Shown piece after piece: positions 1 to 6,290 of a stretch of DNA of 11,675 nt; position 1 is the stretch's first letter; the number at the start of each line of letters is the position of its first letter. Both the position numbers and the translations under genes were made by a program. Under the pieces are notes generated by a model. That model did not search any database and had not been told where the DNA came from. It was given only the letters and a program-made list of their open reading frames with translations. Origin of the DNA: an uncultured Collinsella sp. (GTDB lineage Bacteria > Actinomycetota > Coriobacteriia > Coriobacteriales > Coriobacteriaceae); NCBI GenBank assembly GCA_900544755.1, contig UQWQ01000064.1:1-11675 (forward strand), in the 5' to 3' direction.

Positions 1-1923
1 ATCGAGGACCAGGCTCGCTTGGCCCATGAGCGCGGCACGCGTGTGCTGTGCGTTCCGGCCCCGCTCTTTATGGGTGCCATGCCGGGCAGCCTGGTGGGCG
101 CTGCCGATTTTGAGCACGATATGCTGACGGGCCTGACGGGCGTTGCCGAGCGCATCCAAGAGCTCGATATGATCTGCATCGTGCCCGCTGCGGTTTCGTT
201 TGAGGGCCAGCCCCTGCTTGACTATATGATGCTTAAGGATGGTCGCGTGGTGCCTGCGCGCGCAAGTATTGCCCTGCAGCGCGGTGAGAACAACGACACA
301 CGTTGGGCACCGCCGGTGTTTGACGTGGACGGCGTGCGCATCGTCGTGGTGTTTGACCTGGATCGCGAGCTCGAGATGCTGCCGACCGGTGTCGACCTCA
401 TTGCCTATTTCCAGTTTAATGCGTTTGACATGACCAACCGCGAGACCGCCGCCATTGCCGCCGTTCGCAGCGGCGCCTACCGCAAGATCGCATCCAAGCG
501 CAGCGTGTGGTTTGCCTGCATGGCGCCGGTCGGCGCCTATGACGAGTCGGTGTATACCGGCGGGTCGTTTGTGCTTGACGACTGCGGACGCGTGGTGGCC
601 CAGGCGCCGTGTTTTGAAGAGAGTCTGCTGGTTCAGGAGATTCAGCGCGGCGTAATGCTCGATGCTTTGGAGGACCACGAGCTGCCCGAGTTTCGTTCCG
701 AGGAGTGGTTGTGGCAGGCGCTGGTGCTCGCTGTGCGCGATAACGCCCGTGCCCACGGTACGTCGCGTGCCGTGGTGGCGCTCGAGGGCGATCTGCCGTC
801 GTCTTTGCTTGCGGCGCTGGCTGTCGATGCATTGGGCTCGCGCAATGTGATCGGCCTGGTGTTGGACCGCAACCGCATCTTTACGCCGGCGCAGGAGGAG
901 GCCGAGGCCGCCCGCTGCGCCGCCGTTCGCGCGATTGCCGAGCGCCTGCATATTCGCACGGTTGAGCGCGATGTGCCGGATGCGGCGCGCGTACTTGACC
1001 GCGATGTGTCGGCGGGCGATGCCGAGCGCCTGCGTTCGCGCACACTGGGCCTGATGCTCGAGGATACGGCGCTCGAGCTGGGCGCTATGGCGCTGAGCCC
1101 GCTTTCCAAGACCGAGTACGCGCTGGCGGCGCCCGCGCTGTCCGGCGGCTATCAGGGCGACTTTGCGCCCTTTGGCGATGTGTATCTGTCGACGCTCGAG
1201 TTTGTGGCACGCGTGCGCAACCGCGCCTCGGCCGTGGTGCCCCAAGAGCTCGTGACGCTCAACGCGGTGGAGGATTGCATGGATCGCGTGTTGGCGCAGG
1301 CGCTCTCGACGCTCGCCGGCCCGGTTGATATGCTCGATCGCGCGGCGCAGCTGCTGGGCGGGCTTGAGCCGGGCGAGGTCGATGGTGCGCTTGAGTCGCA
1401 CGTGGACCGCAACCGTCCCTTTGACGATATCCCGATGGCCACCGGCAAGCCCGAGGCCTGCTCACTGCTGCTGATGCTTGTGCGCCAGGGCGAGGCTGCT
1501 CGTCGCATGCTGCCGACGGTGCCGATCGTCTCGGCCCGTTCGTTTGTCGAGCGCGCCTGGCCGTACATGCTTGCGTGGTCCGATCTGGGGCTCAACGGTA
1601 AGGAGCGCATGACGGTTGATTCGCTGGCACGCGCCGAGGTGCGCCGCTTTGCCGACGACGACACGAGTGACCGTATGCGCGGCGAGATGATGGGCATATT
1701 GGGCGAGCTGTTGGGTATTTCGCCCGAGCAGATGGAAGAGCTGCGCTCCGAGGACGGCCAGCGCCGCCTGCACGAGGGTATGAAAAAGTTTGAGGGTGAG
1801 GTCCAGGACGCCATCGAAAAGATGATGGGCGGCCAGGGCGGACCGCAGGGCGGGGCCCAGGGTGGTCCGATGCCGCATCCGCCGGTTGATCCCCGACAGT
1901 TTCCGTTCTTTAGCCAGAACTAG
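1..1923 (+). CDS. NAD(+) synthase (NadE)-like protein with degenerate active sites, 5' end missing
   Basis: The reading frame is open from base 1, so the start lies outside the window; the TTG at 19 is probably internal. The 640 visible residues match glutamine-dependent NAD(+) synthase: an N-terminal nitrilase-like amidase half (to about nt 700) and a C-terminal ATP-pyrophosphatase half. Synthetase landmarks are clear: KTEYAL (nt 1108-1125) and GDFAPFGDVY (nt 1156-1185), equivalent to the family's KTE and GD-aPIgDvyK segments. The catalytic signatures are not. The pyrophosphate loop SGGxDS reads EGDLPS (nt 784-801), the nitrilase cysteine position reads VVVFDLD with Phe at nt 352-354, and the usual catalytic Glu and Lys contexts are not recognisable. 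The C-terminus is a Gly/Pro/Gln-rich tail (from nt 1828). The fold assignment is firm; true NAD synthesis is doubtful. It is more likely a non-catalytic or repurposed paralogue. Confidence 0.85.
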   Translation: MEDQARLAHERGTRVLCVPAPLFMGAMPGSLVGAADFEHDMLTGLTGVAERIQELDMICIVPAAVSFEGQPLLDYMMLKDGRVVPARASIALQRGENNDTRWAPPVFDVDGVRIVVVFDLDRELEMLPTGVDLIAYFQFNAFDMTNRETAAIAAVRSGAYRKIASKRSVWFACMAPVGAYDESVYTGGSFVLDDCGRVVAQAPCFEESLLVQEIQRGVMLDALEDHELPEFRSEEWLWQALVLAVRDNARAHGTSRAVVALEGDLPSSLLAALAVDALGSRNVIGLVLDRNRIFTPAQEEAEAARCAAVRAIAERLHIRTVERDVPDAARVLDRDVSAGDAERLRSRTLGLMLEDTALELGAMALSPLSKTEYALAAPALSGGYQGDFAPFGDVYLSTLEFVARVRNRASAVVPQELVTLNAVEDCMDRVLAQALSTLAGPVDMLDRAAQLLGGLEPGEVDGALESHVDRNRPFDDIPMATGKPEACSLLLMLVRQGEAARRMLPTVPIVSARSFVERAWPYMLAWSDLGLNGKERMTVDSLARAEVRRFADDDTSDRMRGEMMGILGELLGISPEQMEELRSEDGQRRLHEGMKKFEGEVQDAIEKMMGGQGGPQGGAQGGPMPHPPVDPRQFPFFSQN

Positions 1924-1974
1924 GGCAGACGGAAACATTGCGGGAGGGATTCTCTCGCACACATTGCTTCTGCC
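1924..1974 (+). other. Nested hairpin just after the NadE-like gene
   Basis: An 8-bp stem (TGCGGGAG 1939-1946 with CTCTCGCA 1952-1959, one G-U pair, 5-nt loop) sits inside a 6-bp outer stem (GGCAGA 1924-1929 with TCTGCC 1969-1974). No T-run follows, so it is not a canonical intrinsic terminator. It may be a structured 3' end or a Rho-dependent/processing element. It lies immediately after the stop codon and before the ruvC promoter. Confidence 0.35.
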
Positions 1975-2012
1975 GAATCAATCTTGCATTAAGTACTTTG
2001 GCCCCGTTGTGT

Positions 2013-2031
2013 TATTCTAGAACAGACGTTC
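2013..2031 (+). promoter_or_regulatory. LexA (SOS) box overlapping the ruvCAB promoter
   Basis: GAACAGACGTTC at 2020-2031 is a perfect GAAC-N4-GTTC palindrome, and the flanks match the Gram-positive LexA/DinR consensus CGAACNNNNGTTCG at 9 of 10 defined positions. A likely -10 element TATTCT lies at 2013-2018, so transcription would begin inside the box, and bound LexA should block it. The -35 is poor (TTAAGT at 1989-1994 is the best candidate at about 18 bp). SOS control of ruv genes is well established in other bacteria, which supports the reading. Confidence 0.75.
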
Positions 2032-2087
2032 GTGAATAGTGCGCGGGGCCTTGCCTTGCGCTGTGCTTGTGGCGAGGGGAGGTCGGC

Positions 2088-2609
2088 TTGGTTATCTTGG
2101 GTATCGACCCTGGTTTGGCCCATACGGGCTGGGGGATTATCGAGGAGCGGCGTGGCGAGGTTCGCTGCCGTGCCTACGGTTGTATCGAGACCAGCGCGGG
2201 CAGCCCGCTCGCGGTGCGCCTGTCGCATATCGCCCGCGACCTCAAGGGCGTCGTCGAACGCTACCGTCCCGATACCGCGGCTATCGAGAGCATCTACTTT
2301 GGCGCTAACGTCCGCTCGGCCATCCCCACGGCGCATGCCCGCGGTGCCGCGCTCGTGGCGCTTTCGGAGTGCGCGCTCGAGATTGGCGAATACACGCCCA
2401 TGCAGATCAAACAGGCCGTGGTGGGCACGGGCGCTGCAGATAAACGGCAGGTTGCCTACATGGTGCGCACGCTCACGCAGCTCGATCACGACCCACACCC
2501 AGACCACGCCGCCGATGCCCTGGCCTGCGCCATCTGTCACGTTAACCTAAGCCGCACCCGGGCGCTTACCGGCGGCGAGTTCTATCAACAGAGAGGAACC
2601 GGATACTGA
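2088..2609 (+). CDS. ruvC: Crossover junction endodeoxyribonuclease RuvC
   Basis: RuvC is the dimeric resolvase that nicks Holliday junctions symmetrically in the cytoplasm, working with RuvAB in recombinational repair. The 173-residue product opens with VILGIDPGLAHTGWG, which carries the first catalytic Asp (D7). The second acidic residue is in AIESIYFG (E67), and the C-terminal pair is in HPDHAADALACAICH (H140 and D143), the His/Asp version seen in Thermus RuvC rather than the Asp/Asp version of E. coli. I chose the TTG start at 2088 because it follows GAGGGGAGG (2074-2082) by 5 nt and gives the family's usual N-terminus; the TTG at 2067 would place seven extra residues in front and overlap the ribosome-binding site. 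The stop overlaps the ruvA start by one base (TGATG), implying translational coupling. Confidence 0.95.
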   Translation: MVILGIDPGLAHTGWGIIEERRGEVRCRAYGCIETSAGSPLAVRLSHIARDLKGVVERYRPDTAAIESIYFGANVRSAIPTAHARGAALVALSECALEIGEYTPMQIKQAVVGTGAADKRQVAYMVRTLTQLDHDPHPDHAADALACAICHVNLSRTRALTGGEFYQQRGTGY

Positions 2610-3229
2610 TGATCTCCCAGCTCCATGGAACGCTTGTCGAGGCCACGATGAGCTCGGCCGTCGTCGATGTATCGGGCGTAGGCTTTGAGCTTGGCATATC
2701 TGGCAGCACTGCTGCCACGCTGCCCACGCCCGGCGGTGAGGTTCGCCTCTATACCCGCATGCAGGTCCGTGAGGACGCCATGACGCTCTTTGGCTTTGCC
2801 TCCAAGGACGAGCGCACGATGTTCGATCGACTCGTTTCCGTCTCGGGCGTCGGCCCGCGCCTGGCGCTTGCCGTGCTTTCCACCTATACCGTGGGACAGC
2901 TGTATTCCCTGGTAATGGCCGAGGATGACAGGGGCATGGCCAAGGTGCCCGGTGTGGGTAAAAAGACTGCCCAGCGCCTCATCTTGGAGCTCAAGAGTAC
3001 CTTTGCCAAGGACAAGGGCTTTGTTCCGGTCGACGTAATTCCCGGTCAGGTTGCGATGCCGGTTCCCGCCGCCGCTCCCTCGGCAATCGATGATGCCCGC
3101 GCGGCGCTCCTTTCCATGGGCTTTAGCCCGCAGGAGACCGAGGTTGCCCTGAGCGGGTATGATGGGCAGGATATGCGTGTCGAGGATCTGCTCGGCGCGG
3201 CGCTTAAGCGACTCGGAATGGATGCGTGA
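2609..3229 (+). CDS. ruvA: Holliday junction branch migration protein RuvA
   Basis: RuvA binds four-way junctions as a tetramer and loads the RuvB motor. The 206-residue protein has the normal length and order: an N-terminal OB-fold (about 1-63, opening MISQLHGTLVE), two helix-hairpin-helix motifs (SVSGVGPRLALAVLS, about 77-91, and KVPGVGKKTAQRLILEL, about 112-128), a flexible linker rich in Pro/Ala (about 140-158), and the C-terminal RuvB-binding domain (about 158-203). A GAGAGGAA ribosome-binding site lies inside the end of ruvC. It shares one base with the ruvC stop and one with the ruvB start, so it is the middle gene of a tightly coupled operon controlled from the LexA-box promoter. Nothing unusual in the sequence. 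Confidence 0.96.
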   Translation: MISQLHGTLVEATMSSAVVDVSGVGFELGISGSTAATLPTPGGEVRLYTRMQVREDAMTLFGFASKDERTMFDRLVSVSGVGPRLALAVLSTYTVGQLYSLVMAEDDRGMAKVPGVGKKTAQRLILELKSTFAKDKGFVPVDVIPGQVAMPVPAAAPSAIDDARAALLSMGFSPQETEVALSGYDGQDMRVEDLLGAALKRLGMDA

Positions 3230-4296
3230 TGTGGGAAGCCGATGACTCTCAGGACCTGTGGGCGACGCCCGGCAGCTCGCCGGCGGCATCCATGGCGCAC
3301 GGTGAGCGTATGGTGGGCTCGGAGCTGACGCCCGAAGACCTCGATGTCGACCGTACCCTGCGTCCCCAGCGCCTGGACGACTACTGCGGTCAGGAGCATA
3401 TCAAGCAGAGCCTTCGCGTGCTGATCGAGGCGGCGCAGAGCCGTGGCGAGACGCTCGACCACGTGATCTTCTCGGGCCCTCCGGGCCTGGGCAAGACCAC
3501 GCTGGCCACCGTTATCGCCAACGAGCTGGGCGCTCAGATCAAGACGACGAGCGGTCCGGCCATCGCGCGTACCGGCGACCTCGCGGCTATCCTTACCAAC
3601 CTGCAGCCGGGTGACGTGCTGTTTATCGACGAGATCCACCGTCTTAACCGCTCGGTCGAGGAAGTCCTGTATCCCGCTATGGAGGACTTTGCGCTCGATA
3701 TCGTGATCGGTAAAGGTCCGGCCGCTCGCTCGATTCGCCTGGATATCCCCAAGTTTACGCTGGTGGCGGCAACGACCCGCTCGGGCATGCTGACCGGCCC
3801 GCTGCGCGACCGCTTTGGCATTTCGTATCGCCTGGACTACTACACGGTCGAGGAGCTCGCTCAGATCGTGACGCGTTCGGCGACCATCCTGGGCGTGACG
3901 ATAGACCATCCGAGTGCGCTCGAGATCGGCTCACGCTCGCGTGGTACGCCGCGCTTGGCCAACCGTCTGCTCAAGCGCGTGCGCGACTATGCGCAGGTGC
4001 GCGGCAACGGTCCTATCGAGCTCGATATCTGCCGTCAGGCGCTCGAGTTCTTCGAGATTGATGAGCTTGGTCTGGACTGGATGGACATTCGCATCTTGGA
4101 GACGCTTGCCAAGACGTTCTCCGGCCGTGCCGTGGGCCTGACGACCCTTGCCAGCGCGGTGGGCGAGGATCCGGGTACGCTCGAGGATGTCTATGAGCCT
4201 TACCTGCTGCAGTGCGGCTTGATGATTCGCACGCCCCAGGGCCGCCAGGCAACGCTTCGCACCTTTGAGCACTTGGGCATCGAGCCAGCCGTTTAG
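3229..4296 (+). CDS. ruvB: Holliday junction branch migration DNA helicase RuvB
   Basis: RuvB is the hexameric AAA+ ATPase that drives branch migration with RuvA. In the 355-residue product the Walker A motif GPPGLGKTT is at about 83-91, Walker B FIDEIH at 132-137, sensor 1 AATTR near 180-184, the arginine finger in GPLRDRFG (R193), and sensor 2 in GTPRLANRLLKR (R242). The C-terminal winged-helix domain follows to GLMIRTPQGRQAT. All key residues are intact. I prefer the ATG at 3229, which forms a TGATG overlap with the ruvA stop just like the ruvC/ruvA junction, over the GTG at 3226. The N-terminus carries an acidic extension of roughly 20 residues compared with the typical RuvB of about 335 residues. 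It is the last gene of the operon; I see no clear intrinsic terminator after it. Confidence 0.96.
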   Translation: MWEADDSQDLWATPGSSPAASMAHGERMVGSELTPEDLDVDRTLRPQRLDDYCGQEHIKQSLRVLIEAAQSRGETLDHVIFSGPPGLGKTTLATVIANELGAQIKTTSGPAIARTGDLAAILTNLQPGDVLFIDEIHRLNRSVEEVLYPAMEDFALDIVIGKGPAARSIRLDIPKFTLVAATTRSGMLTGPLRDRFGISYRLDYYTVEELAQIVTRSATILGVTIDHPSALEIGSRSRGTPRLANRLLKRVRDYAQVRGNGPIELDICRQALEFFEIDELGLDWMDIRILETLAKTFSGRAVGLTTLASAVGEDPGTLEDVYEPYLLQCGLMIRTPQGRQATLRTFEHLGIEPAV

Positions 4297-4374
4297 AGGC
4301 GGGTTTGTTTTGGCTGGTCTGTAGGCTATCGCTGAGCATTGGATAAACATATCGCCATTCATCGGTTACGGGTG

Positions 4375-4402
4375 TTTTACTATTGCGCGCCCGTGCTATG
4401 CT
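4375..4402 (+). promoter_or_regulatory. Candidate sigma-70-type promoter for fhs
   Basis: TATGCT at 4397-4402 is preceded by TG one base upstream (TGCTATGCT), an extended -10 element. The best -35 is TTTTAC at 4375-4380 with a 16-bp spacer, which is weak. A start near 4409 would leave a leader of about 34 nt, too short for a riboswitch. The pair ACGGG (4369-4373) / CCCGT (4390-4394) brackets the spacer and could be a weak operator, but it is short enough to be chance. Confidence 0.55.
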
Positions 4403-4442
4403 GAATTGGTCTTTTTCTCATCCGGTAACGAAAGGACCGCCC

Positions 4443-6110
4443 ATGCCTACTGACATCGAAATCGCACGTTCCGTCACGCCGCTGCCCATTACCGAGGTGG
4501 CTAAGAACGCCGGCGTCGACGTAAAGCACCTGATTCCGTACGGCTTCGACAAGGCTAAGGTCGACTATTCCCTGCTCAACGAGCCGACCGATCACCAGGC
4601 CAAGCTCGTCCTCGTGACCGCTATCAATCCCACGCCCGCCGGCGAGGGCAAGACCACCACGACTATCGGTCTGGCCGATGGTTTGCGCCGTCGCGGCGTC
4701 AAGAGCGCTGTGGCCCTGCGTGAGCCTTCGCTCGGTCCCGTCTTTGGCGTGAAGGGCGGTGCCGCCGGTGGCGGTTGGGCCCAGGTCATCCCCATGGAGG
4801 ATATCAACCTGCACTTTACCGGCGACTTCCATGCTATCGGTGCCGCCAATAACCTGCTAGCCGCCATGCTCGACAACCATATTCAGCAGGGCAACCAGCT
4901 CGGTATCGATGTTAAGCGCATCACCTGGAAGCGCGTCGTCGACATGAACGACCGCCAGCTGCGCCACGTTATCGACGGCATTGGCGGCAAGGCTCAGGGC
5001 GTGCCGCGCGAGGACGGCTTCGATATCACCGTTGCCTCCGAGGTCATGGCAATCCTGTGCCTGTCCACGAGCATCAACGACCTCAAGGAGCGCCTGGGCG
5101 AGATCGTCGTCGGCTACAGCTTTGCCGGCGAGCCCGTCCGCGCCCGCGACCTCAAGGCCCAGGGCGCCATGGCGGCCCTGCTCAAGGACGCGCTCAAGCC
5201 CAACCTGGTGCAGACGCTCGAAGGTACGCCCGCGTTTGTCCACGGCGGCCCCTTCGCCAACATTGCCCACGGCTGCAACTCCATCATGGCTACGCGCATG
5301 GCTATGCGCTTTGGCGATGTCGCCATTACCGAGGCAGGCTTTGGCGCCGATCTGGGTGCCGAGAAATTCCTGGATATCAAGTGCCGCATGACGGGCGTTC
5401 GCCCCAGCGCCGTCGTGATTGTCGCCACCGCCCGCGCGCTTAAGTACAACGGCGGCGTTGCCAAGGCCGACCTTAACGACGAGAACCTCGAGGCCCTCAA
5501 GGCCGGCATGCCCAACTTGCTGCGCCACGTCGACAATATCCAGAGCGTCTATGGTCTTCCCTGCGTGGTCGCCATCAACCGCTTCCCGACGGACACCGAG
5601 GCAGAGCTTGCGCTCATCGAGTCCGAGTGCCAGAAGCTCGGCGTTAACGTTAAGCTTTCCGAGGTCTGGGCCAAGGGCGGCGAGGGCGCGCTCGAGCTGG
5701 CCGATGAGGTCATGCGCCTGATTGAGCAGCCGAGCGAGCTCAAGTTTGCCTACGAGGACGGTGTCGATGTGGCCGACGCCCTCGAGGCCGTCGCCACCAA
5801 GGTTTACCGCGCCGATGGTGTCGACTTTACGCCGGCTGCCAAGCGTCAGCTCGCCGAGCTGCGCGAGAACGGCTTTGGCAACCTGCCGGTATGCGTCGCC
5901 AAGACGCAGTACAGCTTTAGCGACAACGCCAAGGCCCTGGGCGCTCCCGAGAATTTCCGCATCACGGTGCGCGAGCTCAAGGTTTCTGCCGGTGCTCACT
6001 TTGTGGTCGCGCTGACCGGCAGCGTTCTGACCATGCCGGGCCTGCCCAAGGTTCCCGCGGCCGAGAACATCGACGTCGACAACGACGGCAACATCACCGG
6101 TCTGTTCTAA
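4443..6110 (+). CDS. fhs: Formate-tetrahydrofolate ligase
   Basis: This enzyme (formyltetrahydrofolate synthetase) joins formate to tetrahydrofolate using ATP, giving 10-formyl-THF for purine and fMet synthesis and, in anaerobes, linking formate to one-carbon metabolism. The 555-residue length is typical of the bacterial monofunctional enzyme. The ATP-binding loop PTPAGEGKTTTT is at about 63-74, and the family signature REPSLGPVFGVKGGAAGGG at about 93-111. The C-terminus, including LPKVPAAENIDVD, is complete. I chose ATG 4443 because a GAAAGGA site lies seven bases upstream and the family's conserved N-terminus begins there; the in-frame TTG at 4383 lies upstream of the proposed -10 element. 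The gene appears monocistronic, with its own promoter and a strong terminator. Confidence 0.96.
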   Translation: MPTDIEIARSVTPLPITEVAKNAGVDVKHLIPYGFDKAKVDYSLLNEPTDHQAKLVLVTAINPTPAGEGKTTTTIGLADGLRRRGVKSAVALREPSLGPVFGVKGGAAGGGWAQVIPMEDINLHFTGDFHAIGAANNLLAAMLDNHIQQGNQLGIDVKRITWKRVVDMNDRQLRHVIDGIGGKAQGVPREDGFDITVASEVMAILCLSTSINDLKERLGEIVVGYSFAGEPVRARDLKAQGAMAALLKDALKPNLVQTLEGTPAFVHGGPFANIAHGCNSIMATRMAMRFGDVAITEAGFGADLGAEKFLDIKCRMTGVRPSAVVIVATARALKYNGGVAKADLNDENLEALKAGMPNLLRHVDNIQSVYGLPCVVAINRFPTDTEAELALIESECQKLGVNVKLSEVWAKGGEGALELADEVMRLIEQPSELKFAYEDGVDVADALEAVATKVYRADGVDFTPAAKRQLAELRENGFGNLPVCVAKTQYSFSDNAKALGAPENFRITVRELKVSAGAHFVVALTGSVLTMPGLPKVPAAENIDVDNDGNITGLF

Positions 6111-6135
6111 GCCTGCTGCTTATAGCCGCTTGCCC

Positions 6136-6172
6136 GCCCCGCCGCGCCCACCAAGGTCCGGCGGGGCTTTTT
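6136..6172 (+). terminator. Intrinsic terminator of fhs
   Basis: A perfect 9-bp GC-rich stem, GCCCCGCCG (6136-6144) with CGGCGGGGC (6159-6167), a 14-nt loop and a TTTTT run (6168-6172). It starts 25 nt after the fhs stop codon. Confidence 0.9.
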
Positions 6173-6239
6173 GATCCTTAGGCACGCGCATGTCTTGTAG
6201 ATACCGACGGCCTTTGCCCATCATAGGCTTTTGCGCGGG

Positions 6240-6245
6240 TAGAAT
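6240..6245 (+). promoter_or_regulatory. Possible -10 element before the membrane protein gene
   Basis: TAGAAT lies about 45 nt before the ATG at 6291 and after the fhs terminator, so a promoter is needed here. No convincing -35 is present at 16-18 bp; TTTGCC (6213-6218) is too far away. Confidence 0.35.
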
Positions 6246-6290
6246 GCATGGATAACTTGATGCTTACAGGCGACGGAAAGGAAACGTTGC

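Noticed and set aside
1152..1814. 220-codon Ser/Arg-rich frame on the - strand inside the NadE-like gene
   Set aside because: Serine/arginine-rich composition is typical of antisense reading of GC-rich coding DNA.
3046..3909. 287-codon open frame on the - strand opposite ruvA/ruvB
   Set aside because: Shadow of two certain genes, with no own ribosome-binding context and non-protein-like composition.
4297..4374. Search for a terminator after ruvB
   Set aside because: No stem with a T-run is found; only AT-rich sequence without strong pairing is present.
4383..4442. Upstream in-frame TTG start for fhs
   Set aside because: It lies upstream of the proposed -10 element, while ATG 4443 has a good ribosome-binding site and the conserved N-terminus.
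4857..5999. 380-codon open frame on the - strand opposite fhs
   Set aside because: It is antisense to a certain fhs gene; high-GC third positions keep such frames open, and its repetitive Leu/Val/Gly/Ala composition matches no family I know.
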